Shown here: in pieces, positions 37,250 to 48,280 of the stretch | Layout: the number at the start of each line of letters is the position of its first letter | How positions within the stretch are numbered: the stretch's first letter is position 1 | Assembly (NCBI RefSeq): GCF_002812485.1 | Contig: NZ_CP025003.1 | Span: 1,116,001-1,180,000, forward strand | Source: Dickeya fangzhongdai | GTDB lineage: Bacteria; Pseudomonadota; Gammaproteobacteria; Enterobacterales; Enterobacteriaceae | Reading direction: 5' to 3' | Length of the DNA: 64,000 bases | Position numbers and translations under genes: made by a program | Notes under the pieces: model-generated | Told to the model about the DNA's origin: nothing | Databases searched by the model: none | The model's input: only the letters and a program-made list of their open reading frames with translations

Positions 37250-37571
37250 GTCGACCATGCCAGGAGGGCAGGGAGTCAATTGCTGTTACAACCAGACTCT
37301 TTTTTCAGGATGAAATAAGGGACACCTCCAGGAAGGAGAATGAGAGCCGGCCTGGGAATGCCGGTGGGGCAGGAGCCTAAAGGAATGCGATCACGGATGA
37401 TTATGAAGGATCGACCGTCACGGATGAAAGAGGGATCGCCAGCAAGGATTGTGGGTTAGGAAGACCATCAAGGACAAGTTTTCAAGGACGAGCAGGGAAG
37501 CAACAAGGTAGCGGGACTGCTGCAAACGAACTAAGAGGGAACCGAGAAATCGGTTCCCTCTTTTCGTTTTT
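37250..37571 (+). ncRNA. rsmB: CsrB/RsmB regulatory RNA
   Basis: This RNA binds and sequesters CsrA/RsmA; in soft-rot bacteria it thereby raises pectinase and other exoenzyme production. The region from GTCGACCATGCC carries 20 GGA motifs, many in the form AGGA or GGGA in predicted loops, and CACCTCCAGGAAGGAGAATG matches E. coli CsrB. A 12-bp terminator stem with GAAA loop and T-run ends it. Location between syd and yqcC agrees with E. coli. The 5' end is set by homology and could be off by a few bases. Confidence 0.93.
37534..37571 (+). terminator. Terminator of csrB/rsmB
   Basis: AGAGGGAACCGA (37534-37545) and TCGGTTCCCTCT (37550-37561) form a perfect 12-bp stem with loop GAAA; TTTCGTTTTT follows. 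Confidence 0.95.
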
Positions 37572-37688
37572 ACCTGTTGCCGCTCAGTACGCGCATTCCG
37601 GTTGCGGGGGATGCATCCGGGATGCCAGAACAGGACAACGATGCTATGCTTTGCCGCCCTGTTACCAAGCCTGATGAGACCCCGGCCC

Positions 37689-38009
37689 ATGAGTGTAGAG
37701 ATTCGCATCCGACAATCGCTGTTCGCTATCGAGCATGCCCTGAAGGCGAGCCCGTTATGGCAGTCTTCTGCGCCTGATGAGGCGGCGTTTGCCAGTCAGG
37801 AGCCGTTCTGCATTGATACGATGGCGGCCGAACAGTGGCTGCAATGGGTATTTCTGCCGCGTATGCACGCATTACTGGACAGCGGCGCGCCGTTGCCGGC
37901 CCGGCTTGCCATCCTGCCTTATTTTGAGGTGGCGTTCGACGGGCGTTCGGATGATGTCGGTGAATTGCTGACGCAGTTGCGTGCGTTGGACGTATTGTTT
38001 GAGGAATGA
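37689..38009 (+). CDS. yqcC: YqcC family protein (DUF446)
   Basis: The 106-residue protein is helical and cytosolic. Family blocks are DTMAAEQWLQWVFLPRMHALLD and LPYFEVAF. Function is unknown. ATG 37689 aligns with the E. coli start. The 3' end overlaps the truC start region in ATGA, so yqcC-truC-yqcA is an operon, as in E. coli. Confidence 0.9.
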   Translation: MSVEIRIRQSLFAIEHALKASPLWQSSAPDEAAFASQEPFCIDTMAAEQWLQWVFLPRMHALLDSGAPLPARLAILPYFEVAFDGRSDDVGELLTQLRALDVLFEE

Positions 38010-38011
38010 GG

Positions 38012-38785
38012 ATGCTGGAGATTGTCTATCAGGATGAGCATCTGATTGCGGTGAATAAACCGGCAGGCTGGCTGGTGCACCGTAGCTGGCTGGATCGCAA
38101 GGAAAAAGTGGTGGTGATGCAAACGGTACGCGACCAGATTGGTCAGCACGTGTTTACCGTGCACCGTCTGGACCGTCCTACTTCCGGCGTGCTGTTGATG
38201 GCGTTGTCCCCTGAGGTGGCGCGGCTACTGGCGCAGCAGTTCGAGCAGCATCAGATGGAGAAAACCTATCATGCGGTGGTTCGCGGCTATGTGATGGAAG
38301 ACGGCGTGATTGATTATGCGCTGACGGAAGAGCTGGATCGCATCGCCGATAAATACGCCGACCCCGACAAAGCGCCGCAGCCTGCCGTCAGCCACTATCG
38401 GGTACTGGCGTGTGCCGAGATGCCGGTGGCGATCGGGCGTTATGACACCTCTCGCTACAGCCTGCTGGAATTGAGCCCCAGGACCGGACGCAAGCACCAG
38501 TTGCGGCGACATATGGCGCATTTGCGTCATCCTATTATTGGGGATACTACCCACGGCGACCTGCGCCAGAACCGCGGTATGGCGGCGCACTTCGACTGCG
38601 CCCGCCTGATGTTGCACGCCAGCCGCTTGTCGCTGACTCACCCGGTTACCAACGAGCCGCTGGTAATATCGGCACGCTGGGACGAACCCTGGCAGGGCGT
38701 AATGACGCAATTCGGCTGGCAAGGCAGTCTCCCTGATGTTGAAAGGGTTGAGTTTCCTCAGGCGTCGGGTCAGGATAACGCCTGA
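38012..38785 (+). CDS. truC: tRNA pseudouridine(65) synthase TruC
   Basis: TruC isomerises U65 in tRNA. The 257-residue product carries the RluA-family motif [13 protein letters not shown] with the catalytic Asp at about residue 54 and [24 protein letters not shown] 38012 is favoured by GAGG 7 nt upstream and matches the E. coli N-terminus [14 protein letters not shown] 38006 overlaps the yqcC stop and adds two residues. Confidence 0.95.
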   Translation: MLEIVYQDEHLIAVNKPAGWLVHRSWLDRKEKVVVMQTVRDQIGQHVFTVHRLDRPTSGVLLMALSPEVARLLAQQFEQHQMEKTYHAVVRGYVMEDGVIDYALTEELDRIADKYADPDKAPQPAVSHYRVLACAEMPVAIGRYDTSRYSLLELSPRTGRKHQLRRHMAHLRHPIIGDTTHGDLRQNRGMAAHFDCARLMLHASRLSLTHPVTNEPLVISARWDEPWQGVMTQFGWQGSLPDVERVEFPQASGQDNA

Positions 38786-38813
38786 CGTCAGCATAAACAG
38801 GAGAATCAGCGTC

Positions 38814-39266
38814 ATGGCGCAAGTCGGTATTTTTGTTGGCACGGTGTACGGCAACGCGTTGCTGGTGGCGGAGGAAGCGGAAAGCATCCTTAAGACGCAC
38901 GGGCATGAGGTAAAGATTTTCGAAGAGGCTTCGGTAGATGACTGGCTGGCTTACAGCCAGCTGACGGTGCTGGTGGTGACCTCCACCACCGGTCAGGGGC
39001 AGTTGCCGGAGTCTATCGTGCCGTTGTACGAAGCGCTGCGTGAAAAAGTCGGTTATCAGCCGGATTTACGCTACGGGCTGATTGCGCTGGGCGACAGCAG
39101 CTACGATAACTTCTGCGGCGGCGGCCATCAGTTTGATGCGTTGTTGCAGGAGATGGGCGCGAAGCGCCTGGGCGAGTTGCTGGAAATTGATGCGGCCGAG
39201 CATCCGGAACCCGAAGTGGTTTCCTGCCCGTGGGTGGAGTCCTGGGCCGCGTTGCTGGATAAGTAA
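38814..39266 (+). CDS. yqcA: Flavodoxin-like protein YqcA
   Basis: The 150-residue protein has the FMN phosphate loop GTVYGNAL (residues about 9-16), [11 protein letters not shown] and [12 protein letters not shown]. It is a short-chain flavodoxin; electron partners are unknown. It is the last gene of the second conserved block; yaeH, on the opposite strand, belongs to another part of the E. coli map. Confidence 0.93.
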   Translation: MAQVGIFVGTVYGNALLVAEEAESILKTHGHEVKIFEEASVDDWLAYSQLTVLVVTSTTGQGQLPESIVPLYEALREKVGYQPDLRYGLIALGDSSYDNFCGGGHQFDALLQEMGAKRLGELLEIDAAEHPEPEVVSCPWVESWAALLDK

Positions 39267-39285
39267 TGCCGGGAGCCAGTTGTGA

Positions 39286-39310
39286 AAACGGGGCCTTTCA
39301 GGCCCCGTTT
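39286..39310. terminator. Terminator between yqcA and yaeH
   Basis: AAACGGGGCC (39286-39295) and GGCCCCGTTT (39301-39310) form a 10-bp stem with loop TTTCA. The T and A ends let it act in both directions for these convergent genes. Confidence 0.8.
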
Positions 39311-39355
39311 CTTATGCTGAATCGGCTGCGTTACAGCCTTGTCGACGACACCCAC

Positions 39356-39742
39356 TCAGCGCTGGGTCAGTTTTTCCAGATCGGCTTCGATTTCACTGAT
39401 CTTGTTGGTGACTACGCTTTCCAGATGACGCAGGTCGGACAGAATCTTGCGCTTCAAATCCACCTCAACCTGATCGCGCTGGCAAATCTGATCGAGCTCG
39501 TCCACGACATAGCGCAGATTGGGGCTGATCTCGTTGATTTCTTTGTAACCCTGCCCGGCGTTATCTGCGACGATGGTTTTGCGCTGGCGCGGATATTTGA
39601 ACTTGACGCTTTTAGCGAAAAATTCCCCTTTATCCTTGCGAAAGTAAATTTTCAGAATATCGTTGCTGGCTTCCTGGCGGAGGCTATAGCGGTCGATATC
39701 TTCCGGGTTGGAAATCCCAAGACTTTTCAGATTGTCGTACAT
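39356..39742 (-). CDS. yaeH: YaeH family protein (DUF3461)
   Basis: The 128-residue protein equals E. coli YaeH in length and starts [23 protein letters not shown]. The C-terminal third is an amphipathic helix ([20 protein letters not shown]) likely to form a coiled coil. Function is unknown. It is transcribed in the same direction as dapD and glnD. Confidence 0.93.
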   Translation of the reverse strand: MYDNLKSLGISNPEDIDRYSLRQEASNDILKIYFRKDKGEFFAKSVKFKYPRQRKTIVADNAGQGYKEINEISPNLRYVVDELDQICQRDQVEVDLKRKILSDLRHLESVVTNKISEIEADLEKLTQR

Positions 39743-39814
39743 AACACCACCTTTCTTGTTTTACGTCGGCTTGAAAAACTGGGCCAGTATTGTTGGTCGT
39801 GACGGCTTGATGCC

Positions 39815-39844
39815 GTAAAAAATGGCGGGTCATAACCCGCCATT
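39815..39844 (-). terminator. Terminator of dapD
   Basis: AATGGCGGGT (39821-39830) and ACCCGCCATT (39835-39844) form a 10-bp stem with loop CATA; on the minus strand TTTTTT follows. Confidence 0.88.
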
Positions 39845-39864
39845 CAGTTTAGTCGATAGTGGTA

Positions 39865-40689
39865 TTAGTCGATAGTGCGTAATAACTCATTAATTCCCAC
39901 TTTACCGCGGGTTTTCGCATCCACTTTTTTCACGATCACTGCGCAGTAGAGGCTGTAGCTGCCGTCTTTAGATGGCAGGTTGCCGGATACGACTACCGAG
40001 CCCGCCGGTACGCGGCCGTAATGCACTTCGCCGGTTTCACGGTCGTAGATTTTGGTGCTCTGGCCGATGAACACGCCCATTGAGATCACCGAGCCTTCTT
40101 CCACGATCACGCCTTCCACGACTTCGGAGCGGGCGCCGATGAAGCAGTTGTCTTCGATGATGGTCGGGTTAGCCTGCAACGGTTCCAGAACGCCGCCGAT
40201 GCCGACGCCGCCGGACAGGTGCACGTTTTTGCCGATCTGAGCGCAGGAGCCGACGGTCGCCCAGGTGTCAACCATCGAGCCTTCATCGACATAGGCGCCG
40301 ATGTTGACGTAAGACGGCATCAGTACGGTGTTACGGGCGATAAACGCGCCCTGACGTACGCTGGCTGGCGGCACGACGCGGAAACCCTCACGCTGGAAAC
40401 GCGCTTCGTCGTAACCGGCGAATTTCATCGGCACTTTGTCGTAGTAGCGGGTTTCGGCTCCTTCCATCAGTTGGTTGTCATTGATGCGGAAAGAGAGCAG
40501 CACCGCTTTCTTCAGCCACTGATGCGTCACCCACTGGCCGTTGATTTTCTCAGCCACACGCAGCACGCCGCTGTCCAACTGGCTGATAACCTGATTCACC
40601 GCTTCGCGCGTCACCGTGTCCACGTTGGCCGGGGTGATGTCTGCGCGACGCTCAAATGCGGTTTCGATGATGTTCTGTAATTGCTGCAT
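39865..40689 (-). CDS. dapD: Tetrahydrodipicolinate N-succinyltransferase DapD
   Basis: DapD makes N-succinyl-2-amino-6-ketopimelate in the lysine and diaminopimelate pathway. The 274-residue product equals the E. coli length. A left-handed beta-helix of hexapeptides runs through the middle ([23 protein letters not shown]), with the active-site loop [21 protein letters not shown]. Co-directional with glnD. Confidence 0.97.
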   Translation of the reverse strand: MQQLQNIIETAFERRADITPANVDTVTREAVNQVISQLDSGVLRVAEKINGQWVTHQWLKKAVLLSFRINDNQLMEGAETRYYDKVPMKFAGYDEARFQREGFRVVPPASVRQGAFIARNTVLMPSYVNIGAYVDEGSMVDTWATVGSCAQIGKNVHLSGGVGIGGVLEPLQANPTIIEDNCFIGARSEVVEGVIVEEGSVISMGVFIGQSTKIYDRETGEVHYGRVPAGSVVVSGNLPSKDGSYSLYCAVIVKKVDAKTRGKVGINELLRTID

Positions 40690-40754
40690 CCTGTTTCTCT
40701 TTCGTGATTAATCAAACCAGGCCGCGCGCCGCCATGCGGGACGCGGCTTAACAT

Positions 40755-43436
40755 TTAAGAAGCTACTTTATCGTTTGGGTCGAGGGCTTCTGTCAACCGT
40801 TGTTGCAACTTAAGCCGTAATTCGGGGCTTAATGCCCGTCTTTCGCTATCTGCCAGAATAAACAGGTCTTCTACTCGTTCGCCGATGGTGGAAATACGGG
40901 CGCCGTGCAGCGACAGATTAAGGTCGGCGAACACTTCGCCCACCCGCGCCAACAGGCCGGGTTGGTCGAGCGCGATTAGCTCCATATAACTGCGCCGGTC
41001 GTTATGCGTCGGCAGAAAACCGACTTCCGTCGGCACGCTAAAGTGGCGCAGGCGGGAGGAGGGCCGACGTGCTCTCGGATGCTGGTAATCCCGTTGGGTC
41101 AGCGCCTGCTCGATGGCGTGGCGGATCATCTCGTGACGATCCGGCGCCAGCGGGCTGCCGTCCGGCTCCAGTACGATAAAGGTGTCCATTGCCATACCGT
41201 CGCGGCTGGTGAAGATCTGGGCGTCGTGTACGCTCAGGTTACGCCTGTCCAGTTCACCGGCGACCGCGGCGAACAGGTAAGGGCGGTCCGGACTCCAGAT
41301 AAAAATTTCGGTGCCGCCGCGACTGGCCTGGTGGCTGATCAGCACCATCGGTTTACTGACGTCATGCTCCAGCAGATGGCGGGCGTGCCAGGCCAATTGA
41401 TTCGGGGAATGGCGCAGGAAGTAGTCGGCGCGGCAGCGGCTCCAGATGTGGTGCAGCGCTTCCTCGTCGATATTGTCCATGCGCAACAGCGCCAGCGCCT
41501 GCAAACGGTGATGGCGCACCCGTTCGCGCAGGTCCGGCGAGTTCTGCATGCCGCGGCGCAGCTGCTTCTCGGTGGCGAAATACAATTCGCGCAGCAGGCT
41601 CTGTTTCCAGCTGTTCCACAGCGTCTCATTGGTGGCGCAGATATCCGCTACGGTCAGATTCAGCAGGTAGCGCAACCGGGTTTCGCTCTGCACCTGTTCG
41701 GCGAATTGCTGGATTACCGCCGGATCCTGAATGTCGCGGCGTTGCGCGGTGACCGACATCAACAGATGACAGCGCACCAGCCAGGCGACCAACTGGGTTT
41801 CTCGTGAATTCAACCCGTGCAGCGCGGCGAACTCCAGCGCGTCCTTGGCGCCCAGTTCCGAGTGGTCGCCGCCGCGTCCTTTGGCGATGTCGTGGAACAA
41901 GGCGGCCAGCAGCAACAGTTCCGGCTGCGGCAGTCGCGGATATAGCTCCACGCACAGCGGATGCGCCGCGCGAGTGGCCTCTTCGGTAAAACTTTCCAGT
42001 TTCAGCAGCACCCGAATGGTGTGCTCATCCACGGTATAGGCGTGGAACAGGTCAAATTGCATCTGCCCGACGATGTTGCCCCACAGCGGCATATAGGCCC
42101 ACAGCACGCTGTGGGTGTGCATCGGCAGCAACGCCCGGCTGACGGCGCGCGGGTGGCGCAGAATGTTCATGAACAGGCTGCGCGCTTCAGGAATAGTGCA
42201 CAGCGGCTGGCTCAGATGCCGGCGCGCATGGCGCAGATGCCGCAGGGTTGTTGAATAGATGCCGCTGATTTCCTGATTGCGCACCATCAGGTAGAACATG
42301 CGGATAATGGCTTCGGGCTTGCGCTCGAACAGGGTTTCGTCACGCAGGTCGATAAGCTGGCCGCGCAACTGGAATTCCTCGTCCAGCGGACGGGGTTTCT
42401 CGCTGGCATCCAGCGCCAGGATGGCTTCGTCAAACAGTTGCAGCAGCATCTGATTCAGTTCGCCCACCCGACGCGTCATACGGTAGAAGTCTTTCATCAT
42501 GTGTTCTACCGGCGCGTTGCCTTCGCCCTGATATTGCAGCAGTTGCGCCACGTTGAGCTGGCGGTCGAACAACAGGCGGTTATCGTAACGGGGCAGGATC
42601 AAATGCAGCGCGAAGCGAATGCGCCACAGAAAACTCTGGCACTCATTCAGTTCGTTGCGTTCAGCTTCGGTCAGAAAACCGAATCCGACCATTTCGTTGA
42701 GCGACGTGGCGCCAAAATGACGACGGGCGACCCACAGCAGAGTGTGGATATCCCGCAGTCCGCCGGGGCTGCTCTTGATATCCGGCTCCAGATTGTAGCT
42801 GGTGCTGTGGTAGCGCTGGTGGCGTTCCCGCTGCTCGGCGATCTTGGCGGGAAAGAAGGTTTCCGATGGCCAGAACGCGTCGCTGAAAATGTGTTTTTGC
42901 AGCATCAGGAACAACGCGACGTCCCCGCAAATCATGCGGGATTCGATCAGGTTGGTGGCGACGGAAATATCCGCCCGGCCTTCTTCCAGACATTCGTCCA
43001 GCGTGCGCACGCTGTGGCCGACTTCCAGCCGCAAGTCCCACAGCAACGTGATAAAGGTGCCGATAGTCTGTGACTGAGCGTCCGTCAGCTTGTGCTGGCT
43101 CAGGACCAGCAGGTCAATGTCCGACAGCGGGTGCAATTCTCCGCGCCCGTAGCCGCCTACCGCTACCAGCGCGGTTTGCGGCGCGCTCTCAAAACCGTAA
43201 AAGCGCCATAGTCGTTGCATCAGGTGATCGATAAACAGCGTGCGGGCATCGATCAACGCTTCCGCGCTGACACCGGCTTTGAACTCCTCCGCCAGCCAGC
43301 TCTGGAACTGTTCCAGATGGGTTTTCAGCGTCTGACATTTCAGCATGTCGTCCGTGAAGGTAAGGGGAGAAGCCGGTGCCGGATGAACCGTGGTGGTGGA
43401 ACCGGGGATATCGTGCGGAAGGTCTCTGTCGATCAT
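40755..43436 (-). CDS. glnD: Bifunctional uridylyltransferase/uridylyl-removing enzyme GlnD
   Basis: GlnD senses glutamine and modifies PII proteins. The 893-residue product has the nucleotidyltransferase motif [15 protein letters not shown] at 94-108, an HD hydrolase domain with [15 protein letters not shown] at about 515, and two C-terminal ACT domains (from about 710; [21 protein letters not shown]). It is complete. map lies upstream on the same strand behind a terminator. Confidence 0.97.
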   Translation of the reverse strand: MIDRDLPHDIPGSTTTVHPAPASPLTFTDDMLKCQTLKTHLEQFQSWLAEEFKAGVSAEALIDARTLFIDHLMQRLWRFYGFESAPQTALVAVGGYGRGELHPLSDIDLLVLSQHKLTDAQSQTIGTFITLLWDLRLEVGHSVRTLDECLEEGRADISVATNLIESRMICGDVALFLMLQKHIFSDAFWPSETFFPAKIAEQRERHQRYHSTSYNLEPDIKSSPGGLRDIHTLLWVARRHFGATSLNEMVGFGFLTEAERNELNECQSFLWRIRFALHLILPRYDNRLLFDRQLNVAQLLQYQGEGNAPVEHMMKDFYRMTRRVGELNQMLLQLFDEAILALDASEKPRPLDEEFQLRGQLIDLRDETLFERKPEAIIRMFYLMVRNQEISGIYSTTLRHLRHARRHLSQPLCTIPEARSLFMNILRHPRAVSRALLPMHTHSVLWAYMPLWGNIVGQMQFDLFHAYTVDEHTIRVLLKLESFTEEATRAAHPLCVELYPRLPQPELLLLAALFHDIAKGRGGDHSELGAKDALEFAALHGLNSRETQLVAWLVRCHLLMSVTAQRRDIQDPAVIQQFAEQVQSETRLRYLLNLTVADICATNETLWNSWKQSLLRELYFATEKQLRRGMQNSPDLRERVRHHRLQALALLRMDNIDEEALHHIWSRCRADYFLRHSPNQLAWHARHLLEHDVSKPMVLISHQASRGGTEIFIWSPDRPYLFAAVAGELDRRNLSVHDAQIFTSRDGMAMDTFIVLEPDGSPLAPDRHEMIRHAIEQALTQRDYQHPRARRPSSRLRHFSVPTEVGFLPTHNDRRSYMELIALDQPGLLARVGEVFADLNLSLHGARISTIGERVEDLFILADSERRALSPELRLKLQQRLTEALDPNDKVAS

Positions 43437-43454
43437 GTTGCGCCACCATAAACA

Positions 43455-43480
43455 TAAAAAAAGCCGGCATCAGCCGGCTT
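43455..43480 (-). terminator. Terminator between map and glnD
   Basis: On the minus strand AAGCCGGC-TGAT-GCCGGC is followed by seven T. It should uncouple most glnD expression from map. Confidence 0.85.
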
Positions 43481-43488
43481 ATGCTCAA

Positions 43489-44283
43489 TTATTCCTGATG
43501 CGTGATGATGTTGGGGATGGTGTCATCCTTACGCAACGTCATTATTTCGCAGCCGTTTTCAGTCACCACAATAGTATGCTCGTATTGCGCCGACAAGCTG
43601 CGATCCTTGGTTTTTACCGTCCAGCCGTCTTTCATGGTGCGGATACGGTAATCGCCGGCGTTGACCATCGGTTCCACGGTAAACGCCATGCCCGGCTGCA
43701 GCACCACGCCGCCGTCGTCGGCGTCATAGTGCAGCACCTGCGGCTCTTCGTGGAAACCACGGCCGATGCCATGACCGCAGTACTCGCGCACCACGGAGAA
43801 ATCCTGCGCTTCCACGAATTTCTGGATTTCGCGGCCCAGCGTGCGCAACCGGACGCCCGGTTTAATCATCCGCAGCGCCAGATACAGACTTTCCTGCGTC
43901 ACCTTGCACAGGCGCTCCCCCAGAATGGTCGGTTTGCCGACAATGAACATTTTGGAGGTGTCGCCGTGAAAATCGTCTTTGATCACCGTGACGTCGATGT
44001 TGACGATATCGCCGTCTTTGAGGATTTTCTCGTCGCTCGGAATGCCGTGGCACACCACTTCGTTAACGGAGATGCAGACGGATTTCGGGAAGCCGTGGTA
44101 GCCGAGGCTGGCGGAAATCGCGTTTTGCTTGTTGGTGATGTGATCATGACAGATTCGGTCCAGCTCGCCGGTGCTTACGCCTGGAACCACGTGCGGCTCG
44201 ATGATTTCCAGCACTTCCGCCGCCAGGCGGCCGGCCACACGCATTTTTTCGATATCTTCAGAGGTTTTGATTGAGATTGCCAT
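43489..44283 (-). CDS. map: Methionine aminopeptidase Map
   Basis: Map removes N-terminal Met co-translationally. The 264-residue product equals E. coli. Metal ligands are the Asp residues of NIDVTVIKDDFHGDTSKM (about 97 and 108), His in CGHGIGRGFHEEP, Glu in TVEPMVNAG and Glu in YEHTIVVTENG. It is divergent from rpsB. Confidence 0.97.
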   Translation of the reverse strand: MAISIKTSEDIEKMRVAGRLAAEVLEIIEPHVVPGVSTGELDRICHDHITNKQNAISASLGYHGFPKSVCISVNEVVCHGIPSDEKILKDGDIVNIDVTVIKDDFHGDTSKMFIVGKPTILGERLCKVTQESLYLALRMIKPGVRLRTLGREIQKFVEAQDFSVVREYCGHGIGRGFHEEPQVLHYDADDGGVVLQPGMAFTVEPMVNAGDYRIRTMKDGWTVKTKDRSLSAQYEHTIVVTENGCEIMTLRKDDTIPNIITHQE

Positions 44284-45373
<1,090 letters not shown>

Positions 45374-45426
45374 TAAGGCCAGCTCTGTTGAGCCCTTATT
45401 AACCAGGTATTGACATATGTTGGTTA

Positions 45427-45451
45427 GGGGGCCTTGTCAGGCCCCCTTTTT
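45427..45451 (+). terminator. Intercistronic terminator/attenuator rpsB-tsf
   Basis: GGGGGCC (45427-45433), loop TTGTCA, GGCCCCC (45440-45446), then TTTTT. It reduces read-through from rpsB to tsf. Confidence 0.88.
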
Positions 45452-45498
45452 ACTTATCTCTTACTTATCTCCCCCACGAGATAACCGAGGAAAAGATA

Positions 45499-46356
45499 AT
45501 GGCTGAAATTACCGCTGCCCTGGTAAAAGAACTGCGCGAACGTACCGGCGCAGGCATGATGGAATGTAAAAAAGCTCTGGTTGAAGCCAATGGCGACATC
45601 GAGCTGGCAATCGACAACATGCGTAAATCCGGCCAGGCTAAAGCTGCGAAAAAAGCAGGTCGCGTTGCTGCTGAAGGCGTGATCCTGACCAAAATTGCCG
45701 CTGACGGCAAATACGGCGTCATCGTTGAACTGAACTGCGAAACTGACTTCGTAGCAAAAGACGCCGGCTTCAAAGCGTTTGGCGAAGAAGTTATCGCCGC
45801 TGCGCTGAACGAACGCATCACTGATGTTGAAGTTCTGAAAGCGAAATTCGAAGAACAGCGCACCGCGCTGGTAGCGAAAATCGGTGAAAACATCAACATC
45901 CGTCGTATCGCCGTTCAGACTGGCGACGCGCTGGGTTCTTACATGCACGGCGCTCGTATCGGCGTTATGGTTGCCGCTACCGGTGCCGACGAAGAGCTGA
46001 TCAAGCACGTTGCCATGCACATCGCCGCCAGCAAACCGGAATACGTTAATGCTGAAGACGTGCCGGCTGACGTCGTTGCCCGCGAGCATCAGATCCAGCT
46101 GGACATCGCCATGCAGTCCGGCAAGCCGCGCGAAATCGCTGAAAAAATGGTTGAAGGCCGCATGCGTAAGTTCACCGGCGAGATCTCTCTGACCGGTCAG
46201 AACTTCGTAATGGACCCGAACAAAACCGTTGGCCAGTTGCTGAAAGAGCACAATGCCTCCGTGAGCAGCTTCATCCGCTACGAAGTGGGTGAAGGCATCG
46301 AGAAAGCTGAAGTTGACTTTGCTGCCGAAGTCGCAGCAATGAGCAAGCAGTCTTAA
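45499..46356 (+). CDS. tsf: Elongation factor Ts
   Basis: EF-Ts recycles EF-Tu-GDP. The 285-residue product has the conserved start [27 protein letters not shown], the TDFVAKD box (about 81-86) that contacts EF-Tu, and [12 protein letters not shown]. It is preceded by GAGGAAAAGATA. Confidence 0.98.
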   Translation: MAEITAALVKELRERTGAGMMECKKALVEANGDIELAIDNMRKSGQAKAAKKAGRVAAEGVILTKIAADGKYGVIVELNCETDFVAKDAGFKAFGEEVIAAALNERITDVEVLKAKFEEQRTALVAKIGENINIRRIAVQTGDALGSYMHGARIGVMVAATGADEELIKHVAMHIAASKPEYVNAEDVPADVVAREHQIQLDIAMQSGKPREIAEKMVEGRMRKFTGEISLTGQNFVMDPNKTVGQLLKEHNASVSSFIRYEVGEGIEKAEVDFAAEVAAMSKQS

Positions 46357-46363
46357 TAAAAAA

Positions 46364-46390
46364 GGAGCCGCCAGTTGGCGGTTCCTTTTT
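46364..46390 (+). terminator. Terminator of tsf
   Basis: GGAGCCGCC (46364-46372), loop AGTT, GGCGGTTCC (46377-46385), then TTTTT. Confidence 0.88.
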
Positions 46391-46525
46391 ATCCAGCCAA
46401 ACTATTCGCGATACCTGTAATTCGTGATACAAGCAATTTCATGGCATCTGGCCCCTATCGATGGTGTGCCGGGTGTGGCAGTAATAACCCCCAGTACGAT
46501 GACAGCCTGTTAGGACAAGAACACC

Positions 46526-47257
46526 ATGGCAACCAACGCAAAACCCGTATATCAACGTATCCTGCTGAAGCTGAGTGGCGAAGCGCTGCAGGGAGCTGAA
46601 GGTTTCGGTATCGATGCGAGCATCCTCGATCGCATGGCCCAGGAAGTGAAGGAACTGGTTGAGTTGGGCATTCAGGTCGGTGTAGTGATCGGCGGCGGCA
46701 ACCTGTTCCGCGGCGCTGGTCTGGCCAAAGCAGGCATGAACCGTGTGGTGGGTGATCATATGGGGATGTTGGCTACCGTCATGAACGGTCTGGCGATGCG
46801 TGATTCGCTGCATCGTGCTTATGTCAACGCCCGCCTGATGTCGGCCATTCCGCTCAATGGCGTGTGCGATAACTACAGCTGGGCTGAAGCCATCAGCCTG
46901 CTGCGCAACAACCGCGTGGTGATTTTCTCCGCCGGTACCGGCAACCCCTTCTTCACCACCGACTCCGCTGCTTGCCTGCGCGGGATTGAAATCGAAGCTG
47001 ATGTCGTACTGAAAGCCACCAAAGTGGATGGCGTATTTTCGGCTGACCCGGTTAAAGATCCCAATGCGACGCTCTACGAATCGTTGAGCTATCAGGAAGT
47101 GCTGGAGCGCGAACTTAAAGTGATGGATCTGGCGGCCTTTACGCTGGCGCGTGACCACAACCTGCCGATCCGGGTGTTCAATATGAATAAGCCGGGGGCG
47201 CTGCGTCGCGTCGTCATGGGCGAAAAAGAAGGGACGTTGATCAGTAATAACGGCTGA
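46526..47257 (+). CDS. pyrH: Uridylate kinase PyrH
   Basis: PyrH phosphorylates UMP to UDP and is activated by GTP. The 243-residue product has the amino-acid-kinase motifs [42 protein letters not shown] and [15 protein letters not shown]. The start is ATG 46526. The ERIC element follows in the gap before frr. Confidence 0.97.
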   Translation: MATNAKPVYQRILLKLSGEALQGAEGFGIDASILDRMAQEVKELVELGIQVGVVIGGGNLFRGAGLAKAGMNRVVGDHMGMLATVMNGLAMRDSLHRAYVNARLMSAIPLNGVCDNYSWAEAISLLRNNRVVIFSAGTGNPFFTTDSAACLRGIEIEADVVLKATKVDGVFSADPVKDPNATLYESLSYQEVLERELKVMDLAAFTLARDHNLPIRVFNMNKPGALRRVVMGEKEGTLISNNG

Positions 47258-47290
47258 CGTCTAATTTAAGGTAATATCTTGTTTTGGTGA

Positions 47291-47416
47291 TATGCCCAAA
47301 TAATTCGAGTTGCAGGAAGGCAGCAAGAGAGAGAATCCCGATGAGCTTACTCAGGTAAGTGATTCGGGTGAACGAACGCAGCCAACACACCTGCAACTTG
47401 AAATATGACGGGTATA
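47291..47416. repeat. Complete ERIC element (126 bp)
   Basis: The ends ATGCCCAAATAATTCGAG and GACGGGTATA, and the central palindrome around ATGAGCTTACTCAGGTAAGTG, match the enterobacterial repetitive intergenic consensus. The length (126-127 bp) is also typical. It is non-coding and lies between pyrH and frr, so it will be transcribed and can fold into a long stem. Confidence 0.92.
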
Positions 47417-47523
47417 CAAGATTGCGCCATACATCGCCAGCCTGCCGCTGGTAATCAATGATTCGCTGGGTCATGCAAGCCGCGCGTGACCTGACTGGCA
47501 ACCAGTTTTCAAGGGTTCACAAC

Positions 47524-48081
47524 GTGATTAATGAAATCAGAAAAGACGCTGAAACGCGCATGGACAAATGCGTAGAAGCTTTCAAGAACCAGATCAGCAA
47601 AGTGCGTACTGGCCGCGCGTCCCCCAGTCTTCTGGACGGCATTCATGTGGAATATTACGGTAGCGCAACCCCGTTACGCCAGTTAGCCAACATCGTGGTG
47701 GAAGACACGCGTACGCTGGCCGTCACCGTATTTGACCGGACGTTGGGCCCGGCGGTGGAAAAAGCCATCATGGCATCCGATCTGGGTCTTAACCCGATGT
47801 CCGCCGGTACGGTTATCCGCGTTCCGCTGCCGCCGCTGACGGAAGAACGTCGTAAAGACCTGATCAAGGTGGTGCGCGGCGAAGCCGAGCAGAGCCGAGT
47901 GGCGGTACGTAACGTTCGCCGTGATGCCAACGACAAGCTGAAGGCGCAACTGAAAGATAAGACCATCAGCGAAGATGATGAACGCCGTTCTCAGGACGAC
48001 GTTCAGAAGCTCACTGACAGCTTTATCAAGAAGATCGATGCCGTTCTGGCCGAGAAAGAAAAAGAACTGATGGATTTCTAA
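47524..48081 (+). CDS. frr: Ribosome recycling factor RRF
   Basis: RRF with EF-G splits post-termination ribosomes. The 185-residue product equals E. coli and starts at GTG 47524 ([15 protein letters not shown]); AAGGG lies upstream. [13 protein letters not shown] and [11 protein letters not shown] are family blocks. A longer reading from 47458 is not supported. Confidence 0.97.
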   Translation: MINEIRKDAETRMDKCVEAFKNQISKVRTGRASPSLLDGIHVEYYGSATPLRQLANIVVEDTRTLAVTVFDRTLGPAVEKAIMASDLGLNPMSAGTVIRVPLPPLTEERRKDLIKVVRGEAEQSRVAVRNVRRDANDKLKAQLKDKTISEDDERRSQDDVQKLTDSFIKKIDAVLAEKEKELMDF

Positions 48082-48099
48082 TCCGTCAGTCAGGCACAG

Positions 48100-48150
48100 C
48101 GCCGCGGCAGGTGCAGGGTCAGGCCCGCGCCTCCTGCGGCGTTTTGTTTT
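48100..48150 (+). terminator. Terminator after frr
   Basis: CGCCGC...AGG near 48100-48111 pairs with CCTGCGGCG (48133-48141), leaving a small bulge; TTTTGTTTTT follows. Confidence 0.6.
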
Positions 48151-48280
48151 TCAGCTTTTGGATGCGGGATGTTTTGCGTAACGCCGCGCATTTTCACGCC
48201 AGCCTTATCGACAGGCCGGCGCTGACGTTACAGACTGGCACCACGCCTGTTATCAAACCCAGTTTTATCAGGTCATATTC

